A stretch of 40,647 nucleotides of DNA, taken from Hyphomicrobiales bacterium (GTDB lineage Bacteria > Pseudomonadota > Alphaproteobacteria > Rhizobiales > Rhizobiaceae). This document shows positions 27,675 through 36,195 of the stretch, piece by piece; the first letter of the stretch is position 1, and every line of letters begins with the position of its first letter. Below the pieces are notes generated by a model. It was not told the origin of the DNA and ran no database searches. It worked only from the letters and a program-made list of their open reading frames with translations. Made by a program: the position numbers and the translations under genes. The stretch spans positions 1 to 40,647 of the forward strand of contig JAAEMP010000089.1 in assembly GCA_024225445.1 (NCBI GenBank), written 5' to 3'.

Positions 27675-28070
27675 TCATTCATTCCAATCTTGATTTTGAA
27701 GACTGGACAACTCGGAGGAGCCAGATTTGCTGATAATTCTGCCAACCAGCGTCAACGCGCTTATTGCCTTTCCAAGAACCTCAGGGTTCAGCGAATAATG
27801 CGAACAATTTCCGACCGGTCGATAATCTATCATGCCAGCTTTGTTCAGTATTTTCAGGTGCTGAGATATTGTTGATTGCGCAAGAGGAATAGTGGCGCAA
27901 AAATCGTTACAACAACAGTTTCCCTGATTTCCGAGTGATTGCAATATTTGAAGGCGAACCGGATGCGCCAACGCTTTCAATTGCTCGGCAAGAAGCGATG
28001 CCTCTTCATCATTGAACAAAACATTTTGCTTTTTGCGTTGCCCTGGCGGTGATTCAGATTTATTACTCAT
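27675..28070 (-). CDS. ArsR/SmtB family metalloregulator
   Basis: The 131-aa winged-helix protein has LKALAHPVRLQILQSL, the recognition helix STISQHLKILNKAGMI, and a wing ending CSHYSL. Cysteines C52, C53, C54 and C58 cluster just before the recognition helix, where ArsR-type sensors bind arsenite or soft metals. C89 is in the wing. The typical ArsR pattern is ELCVCDL, so CCCNDFC is a variant site. The gene begins 2 bp after a strong palindrome and leads into the Atm1-like exporter 3 bp downstream. The metal sensed is inferred, not shown. Confidence 0.9.
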   Translation of the reverse strand: MSNKSESPPGQRKKQNVLFNDEEASLLAEQLKALAHPVRLQILQSLGNQGNCCCNDFCATIPLAQSTISQHLKILNKAGMIDYRPVGNCSHYSLNPEVLGKAISALTLVGRIISKSGSSELSSLQNQDWNE

Positions 28071-28072
28071 TC

Positions 28073-28106
28073 TTCATCGTTTATCGTCGATTAACGATGA
28101 AGTCAA
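28073..28106 (-). promoter_or_regulatory. arsR promoter with 29-bp operator palindrome
   Basis: Positions 28073-28101 form a palindrome centred on 28087: outer arms TTCATCGTT/AACGATGAA and inner arms ATCG/CGAT are perfect, with one T/T mismatch between them. On the minus strand TTGACT (28106-28101) and TAAACG (28083-28078) are 17 bases apart, so the palindrome fills the promoter. Transcription would start near 28071, next to the start codon, so the mRNA may be leaderless. This fits autorepression by ArsR. Confidence 0.7.
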
Positions 28107-28188
28107 TCCAATAACAAAAATTTGCCGCGGCAAAAACAAGTCTATTTTTGCTCGAAATCCCGGTGCAAGTCTTTCGCCCGGTTTTCAA

Positions 28189-29979
28189 TCAACTTTCATC
28201 TGCGCGGTTAACGTCAACCATTTTCTCAGGCACCTTGAATATCTGACCTGGGTAAATCAGATCCGGGTTTTTAATCTGATCCCTGTTAGCCTGATATATG
28301 GTCGAATACCGAATTCCGCGCCCAAGGATACGCTGTGAGATGCGCCACAGGTAATCACCCCTTCGAATAATAACTGACGAGCCAGTGCGAATAACTCTTT
28401 TCGGCTTTGCCACGACGGCATGTTCTGGTTTGGAAACTTCTTTTGCTACCGGAACTGTCTGTGGTGTTTTAACTTCAACCGGTTTTGTTTTGTCCCCTTT
28501 TACAAGATTACGTGTAACCTTTGTTTCAGAAGTACCCGCTTCTTTTGATTGATCCTCAAGCCTGGCAACCTCTACTGATTTTTGGTCAGATTCTACTGTT
28601 TTTACAGGCTTTGTCGGTGCTTTCTCAGCTTCTACGATTTTCACCGTCTTTGTTTCAACCTCAACCTCTTTCACAGGCTCTTCGGCCGCTTTCACCACTT
28701 CTGCGGTTTTTGTCTCAGGCTCCGCAGTCTTAACCGATTTTGCTTCAGGTTCCGCCACTTTTACCGCTTCCGTTTTTTGCCCGGTTGCTTTTTCAGATAC
28801 CAATTCTGATTCTGCTGTTTTTACCGGTTTTAGTTCACGAACTTCCTTTTTTGCCTCTTCTGCTTCGGGTGCTTTTGCAACAATAACCGGTTCAGGGGGT
28901 TTGTCATGAATTAATGGAACTTCAGCCCGCGCCACTACAACTGCAGTGCCATCACCAAGCATATCTGCACGCACTGTATGGCTCCCAAATCCAAGGGTAG
29001 AACTGGATTCGACCAGGAAAATTCCCCGAGAATTAACTTTTGCATTACCCATGAACCGTTCATCAATATAAATGTTGATTACGCGGCCAGGTTCTCCGGT
29101 TCCCGCAACAAATACTTTTTCACCTTCCACTTCGACTGCTTCAAGAAATACCGGTTTTAGAACTTTTGGCTCTGGCGTGGGCTGTTTTTTGATTTCTGTT
29201 ACCTGAACGGGATTCGACTGTTCAACACTGGCGTTTTTTTCAGGCCTGGGCTCAGGAACAACCTTGGCTTCGGGAACCGGGTCTGATTCCATTTTTGCAA
29301 CTTCCACCGGAGGAGATTCTGCTTTGGCAGTGGTTTCAGCTTCGGGTTTTTCTTCTTCCTTGACAACTTCTACAGGTGCAGATTTTGCTTCCTCTTTGGC
29401 AACAATCTCAGGTTCCGGTTTCTTTTCTATCCTGGCAGCAACCTCAGGCGCCGGTTTTTCTTCCGATTTTGGAACCTGTATCAGTTTGCTGGCTTCTCCG
29501 GGCTTTGACACCATCGCCAATGATTCGCCCTCACCTTCCGGAATACTGACTATTCCGGCTTCGACAGATAATACGACGCTACCATCTTTGCTGATGGCTC
29601 GAATATACAATTCATAATTTCCGGGTTTCAGGGACTGGGCAAATACAACGACAAAATCGCCATTATCAGCAGATTTTGAATTGCCCAATATCTGATCATT
29701 GTGAATAATCTCTATCTGACTATCAGGGGTGGCTGTCCCGGCAACTACTACTGACCCATCTTTCTCTACGCGTAGCAAATCAAACTCAGGCAATCTGGAT
29801 TTGACGACCTCAACTTCCGGCTGCGGTACTGCTTCCGGCTTTTTCGCAGGTTGAACAATGGCAGGAGGTGAGACAGTCTGTTCAGAATCCTTGTAATTTT
29901 TATAGATATAGGCACCTGCCCCAATGGCTACTGCACCACCGACAATTGCCGCCACCAAAGGAATTATTTGTACTGCCAT
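28189..29979 (-). CDS. Membrane-anchored LysM protein with Ig-like domains
   Basis: The 596-aa protein starts with one hydrophobic helix (about 5-27), an anchor or uncleaved signal. Two Ig-like domains follow (about 64-150 and 280-370), each with an [AV]GT...P element (VVVAGTATPDS, VFVAGTGEPGR). Long low-complexity stretches rich in Glu, Lys, Val, Pro and Ala, with repeats like VKTAEPE, separate them from a C-terminal LysM domain (IIRRGDYLWRISQRILG...NPDLIYPGQIFKVP) that should bind peptidoglycan. It probably spans the periplasm. Similar proteins occur in Hyphomicrobiales, with no defined role. Confidence 0.85.
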   Translation of the reverse strand: MAVQIIPLVAAIVGGAVAIGAGAYIYKNYKDSEQTVSPPAIVQPAKKPEAVPQPEVEVVKSRLPEFDLLRVEKDGSVVVAGTATPDSQIEIIHNDQILGNSKSADNGDFVVVFAQSLKPGNYELYIRAISKDGSVVLSVEAGIVSIPEGEGESLAMVSKPGEASKLIQVPKSEEKPAPEVAARIEKKPEPEIVAKEEAKSAPVEVVKEEEKPEAETTAKAESPPVEVAKMESDPVPEAKVVPEPRPEKNASVEQSNPVQVTEIKKQPTPEPKVLKPVFLEAVEVEGEKVFVAGTGEPGRVINIYIDERFMGNAKVNSRGIFLVESSSTLGFGSHTVRADMLGDGTAVVVARAEVPLIHDKPPEPVIVAKAPEAEEAKKEVRELKPVKTAESELVSEKATGQKTEAVKVAEPEAKSVKTAEPETKTAEVVKAAEEPVKEVEVETKTVKIVEAEKAPTKPVKTVESDQKSVEVARLEDQSKEAGTSETKVTRNLVKGDKTKPVEVKTPQTVPVAKEVSKPEHAVVAKPKRVIRTGSSVIIRRGDYLWRISQRILGRGIRYSTIYQANRDQIKNPDLIYPGQIFKVPEKMVDVNRADES

Positions 29980-30021
29980 ATTTTTACCCTGGTTGATTAC
30001 CTTCGCATCAATTGTAGTTTA

Positions 30022-30050
30022 ATACAGATCGAAAAGTAAGATTTTTTCAA
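30022..30050 (-). promoter_or_regulatory. Promoter of the LysM protein gene
   Basis: On the minus strand TTGAAA (30050-30045) and CTGTAT (30027-30022) are 17 bases apart, near the alphaproteobacterial consensus. The start codon is about 43 bp downstream. Confidence 0.55.
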
Positions 30051-30130
30051 GACCTGAGATTTGAAGACCCTTTAATATTGCTTTTAACCTGATTTATGGT
30101 CACAAGCCAAGCTTACTTCGCACAATAACC

Positions 30131-30152
30131 TATAATGGGCACCCATTATGGG
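30131..30152 (+). promoter_or_regulatory. -10 box and overlapping palindromes upstream of the LOG gene
   Basis: TATAAT at 30131-30136 is a perfect -10, with no good -35. It overlaps ATAATGGG-CA-CCCATTAT (30132-30149), a perfect palindrome, and CCCAT-T-ATGGG (30142-30152). A protein bound here would block the promoter. The likely transcript start lies inside the palindrome. Confidence 0.5.
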
Positions 30153-30176
30153 TCATTTCAGCTGAATGGAGATAAT

Positions 30177-30746
30177 ATGAAACCTGGAAAATCTGTTTGC
30201 GTTTATTGTGGCTCTCACCCGGGAAATGACCCGGATTACATGGCTCAGGCTACTTTGCTTGGCGCAAATATTGCAAAAAGCGGGTTTCGTCTGGTTTATG
30301 GCGGAGGAACCTGGGGTATAATGGGCGCTGTGGCCCATGGATGTCTTGATGCGGGCGGAGAAGTTTTAGGTATTATTCCCGAATTCCTCGTCAATCATGA
30401 GGGTCGACGTGAGGAATTAAATGTTCTGACAGAATTGCGAATCACCAAAGACATGCATGAACGCAAGGGATTATTGTTTAATGAAGCCGATGCCTTTGTC
30501 GCGTTACCGGGAGGCATCGGCACACTGGAAGAACTGGTTGAAGTCCTGACCTGGGCACAATTGGGTCGACATTCCAAGCCGATAGTCATGGCTTCACTTA
30601 AGGGGTTCTGGAATCCGCTGGAAAAGTTACTCGATCAAATGGATAAAAACGGGTTTATCCATTCCGGCGACAAACTAAAACCAATTGTTGTCGATGATAT
30701 TGAGAAAGTTGTACCAATCATACAGGATCGACTTGCTGCATCCTGA
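30177..30746 (+). CDS. LOG family protein (TIGR00730)
   Basis: The 189-aa protein has the Rossmann-like lysine-decarboxylase-like/LOG fold: VCVYCGSHPGNDP at the start, LVYGGGTWGIMG, and the signature PGGIGTLEEL. Family members act as cytokinin riboside 5'-monophosphate phosphoribohydrolases or on related nucleotides. The role in bacteria without plant hosts is uncertain. The start at 30177 has GGAGA 5 bases upstream. An upstream in-frame ATG at 30135 lies within the promoter palindrome and is unlikely. The 3' end overlaps rarD by 29 bp. Confidence 0.9.
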   Translation: MKPGKSVCVYCGSHPGNDPDYMAQATLLGANIAKSGFRLVYGGGTWGIMGAVAHGCLDAGGEVLGIIPEFLVNHEGRREELNVLTELRITKDMHERKGLLFNEADAFVALPGGIGTLEELVEVLTWAQLGRHSKPIVMASLKGFWNPLEKLLDQMDKNGFIHSGDKLKPIVVDDIEKVVPIIQDRLAAS

Positions 30747-31659
30747 CCTGGCGCATTCCGGACCAGGTGTATAACACAATCGCTGTCCAGATCAGCAGGA
30801 ACGAAAAAAACTGCCATCGGTCAAACGGTTCGTCAAATATGAATACACCAATGAATAAAATCATCGTGGGAATAATATATTGCATGATTCCGACTGTAGC
30901 CAGGCGCAGCCTCTTTGTTCCATAGGCAAACAAAATAAGTGGCACTGCGGTAACCGGACCACAAGCTAACAACAAAAGAGTGTCAGTGGCAGTACGTCCA
31001 AAATACGAGGAACCAGAAAAACCCAGGTAAAATACATAGGGAACTGCAATGACTGACAATAACAGCACTTCCAGCATGAAACCCTGGGTCGGACCAATAT
31101 CAACGGTTTTCTTGATCAGGCCATAAATTGCGAACGCACCGGCAAGTATGATAGCGACCCATGGAAACGCACCGGCATTATAGGTCAAAATGGACACGGC
31201 CAGGATTGCCAGTGCTAACGCGAATATTTGAAGCCGGCCCAGTTTTTCACCCAAAAAAACCATTCCCAATGCGATAGAGAACAAGGGATTGATATAATAT
31301 CCCAGTGCAGCTTCAATGGTCCTCTCCACGGCGATTGCCCACACATACACACCCCAATTGATTGAAATAACAATCGCAGATACCGCCACAGCAGCCAGTT
31401 TGGATGGCGAGAATAATACTCTGACAATATCGCGGGTTCTACCGACAATCAGAAGAAACACCAATGCCACCGGAATTGACCAGATTATCCGACTGGCCAA
31501 CACTTCCAGTGTAGTGACATGGGAAACTGCCTTCATAAACAAAGGCATGATACCCCACAGCATGAAAGCTGATAATGTGTAGAAAATTCCAGCGCGCGAT
31601 TGATCTGAAGCGGTCAAATTTGAGGCCTCTGCTTGTTGTTTATCGCCCGTTGGCAGCAA
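30718..31659 (-). CDS. rarD: EamA family transporter RarD
   Basis: The 313-aa inner-membrane protein has about ten hydrophobic segments in two EamA repeats, with the RarD features GIFYTLSAFMLWGIMPLFMKAV, SINWGVYVWAIA and GYYINPLF. RarD was named for chloramphenicol sensitivity, but its substrate is not established. Its start overlaps the end of cimA by 20 bp, and its end overlaps the convergent LOG gene by 29 bp. It is likely the last gene of the cysS-gfa-cimA-rarD run. Confidence 0.9.
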   Translation of the reverse strand: MLPTGDKQQAEASNLTASDQSRAGIFYTLSAFMLWGIMPLFMKAVSHVTTLEVLASRIIWSIPVALVFLLIVGRTRDIVRVLFSPSKLAAVAVSAIVISINWGVYVWAIAVERTIEAALGYYINPLFSIALGMVFLGEKLGRLQIFALALAILAVSILTYNAGAFPWVAIILAGAFAIYGLIKKTVDIGPTQGFMLEVLLLSVIAVPYVFYLGFSGSSYFGRTATDTLLLLACGPVTAVPLILFAYGTKRLRLATVGIMQYIIPTMILFIGVFIFDEPFDRWQFFSFLLIWTAIVLYTWSGMRQVRMQQVDPV

Positions 31660-33235
31660 TCATCAGTTTGTAGTTTATTGAATCGACCAAGGCCTGAAAT
31701 GATGCATCAATAATATTTTCTGATACGCCGATGGTTGTCCAGCGGCGACCACTGGCATCCATTGAATCGATCAGCACCCTGGTAATAGCCTCTGTGCCTC
31801 CATTCAGGATTCGCACCTTGAAATCCACCAGTTCCAGATCACTGATATCACTTTGAAATTTGCCCAGGTCCTTGCGAATGGCTTTGTCAAGGGCATTAAC
31901 CGGCCCTTGCCCTTCTGCCACGGACATTATTTGCGCGCCATCAATTTCCACTTTGACAACAGCCTCTGAAACCGTGGTAATCTCACCATTTGCATTGTAC
32001 CGCCGTTCAACCTGTGTGCGGTAACTTTCCACATGAAACAATTTTTGTACATGGCCCAATCGACGTCTTGCCAATAACTCGAAACTTGCCTCTGCTGCCT
32101 CATATGCATATCCCTTGGCTTCACGCTCCTTGATAGTTGCGATCAGACTGTCAAGGCGCGAATCATCTTTCGAGACCTGGACTCCGCACCGTTCAAGCTC
32201 AGTCAGAAAATTGGCCTTGCCGCCCTGATCCGACACCATGACGCGCCGCATATTGCCAACATCAGCAGGTTTCACATGCTCATAGGTATCGGGTTCTTTC
32301 AAAATTGCCGATGCGTGGATTCCAGCCTTGGTTGCAAAAGCGGATGAACCAACATAAGCGGCCTGGGAATCCGGCGCACGATTGAGAATTTCGTCAAATT
32401 TATGGGAATATCGGGTTAGTTCTGCCAATCGCTGTTTACTGACACCGGTATCAAACCGGTCTGAATATAACGTTTTGAGGGACAATGTTCCTATTATGGA
32501 GACAAGATTTGCATTGCCGCAACGCTCGCCAATGCCGTTTAGTGTTCCCTGAATTTGGCGGGCACCGGCATCAACAGCCGCAAGCGAGTTGGCAACGGCC
32601 TGCTCGGTGTCATCATGGGCGTGGATGCCCAGATTTTCACCCGGAATGTGTTTTACCACTTCCGCTACAATATCATGAATTTCACCGGGCAGTGTACCAC
32701 CATTGGTATCGCACAAAATAACCCACCGGCACCCGGCCTGATAGGCCTGGACAGCACATTCGAGTGCATAATCAGGATTCGCCTTGTAGCCGTCAAAAAA
32801 ATGTTCACAATCAACCATTGCCTCACGCCCGGATGCGACTACCGCTTCAACCGATTGAGTAATGCATTTGAGGTTTTCTTCGTTGGTTGTACCCAGCGCC
32901 ACACGCACGTGATAATCCCAGGACTTTGCGACGAAACAAATGCTATCGGTCTGTGACTGTAGCAAAGCAGCAATTCCAGGGTCATTTGACACTGATACAC
33001 CTGGGCGTTTGGTCATGCCAAATCCTACAAATGAGGCATTTTCTGTACGCTTTTTGGCAAAAAAACTCGTGTCCGTGGGATTGGCCCCCGGATAACCTCC
33101 TTCGACATAATCAATGCCGAGTTCATCCAGCATCTTGGCAATTGATATTTTATCCTGCACTGAAAAATCAACGCCGGGTGTTTGTTGCCCGTCGCGCAAA
33201 GTAGTATCAAAAAGGAAAATGCGGTTCTTGGTCAT
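31640..33235 (-). CDS. cimA: Citramalate synthase CimA
   Basis: CimA joins pyruvate and acetyl-CoA to give (R)-citramalate, an alternative route to 2-oxobutyrate and isoleucine. The 531-aa protein has the HMGL-like barrel with DTTLRDGQQTPG at 10-21 (R14, D15), the metal ligands H205 and H207 in GIHAHDDT, GERCGNANL near 236-244, and the C-terminal LeuA-type regulatory domain (about 410-520). The length and HAHDDTE motif favour CimA over 2-isopropylmalate synthase. It begins 3 bp after the GFA gene. Confidence 0.92.
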   Translation of the reverse strand: MTKNRIFLFDTTLRDGQQTPGVDFSVQDKISIAKMLDELGIDYVEGGYPGANPTDTSFFAKKRTENASFVGFGMTKRPGVSVSNDPGIAALLQSQTDSICFVAKSWDYHVRVALGTTNEENLKCITQSVEAVVASGREAMVDCEHFFDGYKANPDYALECAVQAYQAGCRWVILCDTNGGTLPGEIHDIVAEVVKHIPGENLGIHAHDDTEQAVANSLAAVDAGARQIQGTLNGIGERCGNANLVSIIGTLSLKTLYSDRFDTGVSKQRLAELTRYSHKFDEILNRAPDSQAAYVGSSAFATKAGIHASAILKEPDTYEHVKPADVGNMRRVMVSDQGGKANFLTELERCGVQVSKDDSRLDSLIATIKEREAKGYAYEAAEASFELLARRRLGHVQKLFHVESYRTQVERRYNANGEITTVSEAVVKVEIDGAQIMSVAEGQGPVNALDKAIRKDLGKFQSDISDLELVDFKVRILNGGTEAITRVLIDSMDASGRRWTTIGVSENIIDASFQALVDSINYKLMIAANGR

Positions 33236-33238
33236 AGC

Positions 33239-33700
33239 TCATTCCGGCCAATCTGTTGTGTGGTGATCGGGATGCTGATTTGATTTAATTGATGCCACTA
33301 TTTCTGCAGTGCCCTCATTCGCGTTGGGATCACGCATGGGTAATTTGTGAAGCGCATCAACAATTGGTAATTTGTCTTTGATGTTTACCTGCAAAACCGG
33401 GGCGGCCAGTGTGGGATTATCCATGGAGCCAATGGCAATTTCCACGTCTTTACCCCAGTCATAAGTCAAGGGCGTTCCGCAATCGGCACAAAATCCCCGG
33501 GTGACCTTGTTAGAGCTGGCATAAACAGCAGGCTTGCCCCGCGTCCATTCAATATCCAGTGCTGTGACCAACGGACCATAAAAACTGCCAAGTGCTTTTT
33601 GGCACATTCGGCAATGGCAGATTGTTGCCCGACCAAGTTTTTTAATATCATAACGCACTGAACCGCACTGACAGCCGCCAGTGATTGGTGAAGAAGTCAT
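33239..33700 (-). CDS. GFA family zinc protein
   Basis: This protein of about 153 aa has the cysteine pattern of the glutathione-dependent formaldehyde-activating (GFA) fold: C10-x-C12, C28-x-C30-x2-C33 and C71-x2-C74, binding two zinc ions. The family name does not guarantee that activity, and many members are uncharacterised. The start at 33700 overlaps the cysS stop as ATGA and has AGGTGA upstream. cimA follows after 3 bp. Confidence 0.9.
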   Translation of the reverse strand: MTSSPITGGCQCGSVRYDIKKLGRATICHCRMCQKALGSFYGPLVTALDIEWTRGKPAVYASSNKVTRGFCADCGTPLTYDWGKDVEIAIGSMDNPTLAAPVLQVNIKDKLPIVDALHKLPMRDPNANEGTAEIVASIKSNQHPDHHTTDWPE

Positions 33701-35169
33701 CGTTTCACCTCCCATGTCGTAACGCGTTTCCCGGTTTCACTATCTTTTCCGTCTTTCAGCTGGATCCCCTGAGCCAGAAGCTGTTGTCGAATTGTATCGG
33801 CAGAGGCCCAATCCTGATTGGCAATATGCTCCAGCCTGGTTGCTATACGCGTTTCAATCTCTTCCAGTTCGATGCCGGCTTCACCTGCTCTCAGGACATC
33901 TCTTTGAGTTTCATCATCTTGTCTTGCAATATCAAAATCTTCATCTCTGGCGATGCCAAGCCACACCAGAGTCGCTGCCAGATCGTTTGCCGTTTTCACC
34001 GGATCATCATTATTTGAGGATTTTCTCCACTTCACCATTTGCGCAATTTCAGTTTTGCATCTGGTGAAATTAAGATCATCTGCCAATGCCGAAATCACGG
34101 AAACCAGCACTTCACCGTGTTCCGGTTTTCCTCGCGAGGAATCCGGGCCAAGCCAGTTTTCCAGAGTACCCTGCGCTTCTTCCAGCCGTTTGACGCTAAA
34201 ATCAATCGGCTCGCGGTAATGGGTCATCAGCATGGCAAGCCGCAGGACCTCACCGGGCCATTTACGACCGCCAAATTTGTCGGTGTTCAACAGTTCGGTG
34301 ATGGTGACAAAATTTCCCTCGCTTTTCGACATCTTCCTGCCCTCAACCTGCAGAAATCCGTTATGCATCCAGATATTGGCCATTTTGTCCAGGCCATGGG
34401 CACAACGCGATTGCGCTATTTCATTTTCATGATGGGGGAATATCAGGTCAAGACCACCGCCATGAATATCAAATACGCGACCAAGATGATGCTCACTCAT
34501 TACTGAGCACTCAATATGCCAGCCGGGGCGGCCCGTTCCCCACGGAGATGGCCATCCGGGTTCGTCATTTGCAGACAGTTTCCACAGGACAAAATCTCCA
34601 GGATTTCTCTTGTGATCTGAAATGGCTACCCTGGCGCCGGCCTGCTGGTCTTCAAGTTTGCGTTTTGAAAGCCGCCCGTAATCCGCCATAGATGAAACAT
34701 CAAAAAGCACTTCGCCTTCAGCCTGGTAGGCATTACTCTTTTCGATCAGGGTTTCAATCATCCTGACCATGCCCTCAATATGCTCGGTGGCCCTGGGTTC
34801 ATGACTGGGTTCAAGACAGCCCAGGGCTTTGATATCCGCATGAAACTGGCTGGTGGTTTTGCCTGTAACTTCCCTGATTGCCTCATTAAGCGGCAAATCA
34901 GGATAATCGCGCAGCGCCCGCGCGTTTATCTTGTCTTCCACATCGGTAATATTGCGCACATAGGTGACATGGTCTTTTCCGAAAACCCGGCAAAGCAGCC
35001 GATACAAAACATCGAATACAATCACAGGTCGCGCATTGCCTATATGGGCATAATCATAGACCGTTGGTCCGCAAACATAGAGACGTACATTGTCGGCATC
35101 TATCGGCTGAAAAACTTCTTTCTTACGGCTCAGCGTATTGTAGAATGTTAATTGTGGCATCTCGGTCAT
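33697..35169 (-). CDS. cysS: Cysteinyl-tRNA synthetase
   Basis: CysS charges tRNA-Cys. The protein (490 aa from this start) has the class I motifs HIGN at 42-45 and KMSKS in [11 protein letters not shown], plus the zinc ligand C33 in [10 protein letters not shown] and the later CSVM and HHENE ligands. A DALR-type anticodon domain follows. The ATG at 35181 would add four residues; I chose 35169 because relatives begin near MTxxPxLxxYNTL, but neither has a strong ribosome site. A leader hairpin lies upstream. Confidence 0.94.
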   Translation of the reverse strand: MTEMPQLTFYNTLSRKKEVFQPIDADNVRLYVCGPTVYDYAHIGNARPVIVFDVLYRLLCRVFGKDHVTYVRNITDVEDKINARALRDYPDLPLNEAIREVTGKTTSQFHADIKALGCLEPSHEPRATEHIEGMVRMIETLIEKSNAYQAEGEVLFDVSSMADYGRLSKRKLEDQQAGARVAISDHKRNPGDFVLWKLSANDEPGWPSPWGTGRPGWHIECSVMSEHHLGRVFDIHGGGLDLIFPHHENEIAQSRCAHGLDKMANIWMHNGFLQVEGRKMSKSEGNFVTITELLNTDKFGGRKWPGEVLRLAMLMTHYREPIDFSVKRLEEAQGTLENWLGPDSSRGKPEHGEVLVSVISALADDLNFTRCKTEIAQMVKWRKSSNNDDPVKTANDLAATLVWLGIARDEDFDIARQDDETQRDVLRAGEAGIELEEIETRIATRLEHIANQDWASADTIRQQLLAQGIQLKDGKDSETGKRVTTWEVKR

Positions 35170-35210
35170 CTTGTTACCCATATCCGAATTCAGGCAAAGT
35201 CTTATTCCCG

Positions 35211-35254
35211 GACCGGTTCGTTCAACATCAGATTTTCAGGTAAAGAACGACCGG
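35211..35254 (-). promoter_or_regulatory. Hairpin in the cysS leader
   Basis: GACCGGTTCGTTC (35211-35223) and GAACGACCGG (35245-35254) can pair over 10 bp with one bulged base and a loop of about 21 bases, 30 bp before cysS. It may affect cysS expression. T-box features were not recognised. Confidence 0.35.
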
Positions 35255-35370
35255 ACCAGCTGGAACTAGTCAATAATTTTGCAGATAATGCAGTAGGCGC
35301 ATGAATGTGCAGTTAATGTCGTCATCCTGTGCTTATCGCGCCAAACCTCGCCAGCGTCAAGTCATCAGTT

Positions 35371-35988
35371 TCAAAAGACACTTAAAAGAATTGAAATGCC
35401 GAGCCATGCCATGACAACTGCGATCAAGGCATCAAGAATGCGCCAGGCAATCTGTTTTTCGAACAAGGGGCCAAGCAGGCGGGCACCATAGCCAAGCGCA
35501 AAAAACCAGATGAATGATGCACTCATCGCCCCGATTGCAAACATTATCCGCTGTTGTCCGCGCCACACCGCAGCCAGCGCGCCAACCAATACTACGGTAT
35601 CGAGATAAACGTGGGGATTGAGAAAGGTAAATGCCAGACAAATGCTGATCGCTTTTGTGCGTGACATGGAACCCAGTGCCTTTGATTGCATAGTTTCCGG
35701 ATAGACCATGCGTTTGATGGCAAAAACAGCATAGGAGAGCAAAAACAATCCGCCACCAATCGAAACGAATTTCAGCAATTCCGGATTGGTATCAACAAAA
35801 GCACCAAGTCCGGCAACGCCGATAACAATCAGCACGGCATCTGAGAAAGCGCAGATCAGACAGAGGATGAAAACATGCTGGCGAATCAGACCCATGCGTA
35901 AAATGAATGCATTTTGCGCACCAATGGCGATGATCAGGCCGCCAACAAGCGCAAATCCGTTGAGAGCCGGGGAAATAACTGAAGACAT
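35371..35988 (-). CDS. LysE/ArgO family amino acid exporter
   Basis: The 205-aa protein has six hydrophobic segments and the family signature GAQNAFILRMG near the N-terminus, plus AFTFLNPHVYLDTVVLVG in the middle. Members export lysine, arginine or analogues from the cytoplasm. ArgO and LysE genes usually sit beside a LysR-type regulator (argP/lysG). None is present on either side here, so control must differ or be encoded elsewhere. Confidence 0.92.
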   Translation of the reverse strand: MSSVISPALNGFALVGGLIIAIGAQNAFILRMGLIRQHVFILCLICAFSDAVLIVIGVAGLGAFVDTNPELLKFVSIGGGLFLLSYAVFAIKRMVYPETMQSKALGSMSRTKAISICLAFTFLNPHVYLDTVVLVGALAAVWRGQQRIMFAIGAMSASFIWFFALGYGARLLGPLFEKQIAWRILDALIAVVMAWLGISILLSVF

Positions 35989-36195
35989 GATGGTACGTGT
36001 ACTATTTATGAGTTGAATATCTGGAAACCGGACCAGATTACACCAGGTTAAAAATATCTCCAGCGATTTTCCCCTGGTGGTGAAAATACCAGACCCATTT
36101 CAAGTCTGTGATGAGCAAAAATTTTCTCTTTTGCAAAGTTACCATGCTGTCTCATGAATGCTGGCGGGAAACACCTGGTATTACTGACACATTGA

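Noticed and set aside
28521-29617. Long plus-strand open frames opposite the LysM gene, with Phe/Arg- or Ser/Thr-rich translations.
   Set aside because: They are antisense shadows of the Glu/Lys-rich repeats and have no independent support.
35989-36195. Possible regulator gene for the LysE-type exporter.
   Set aside because: The 207-bp gap holds no LysR-type frame on either strand, and the neighbouring gene is a transporter.
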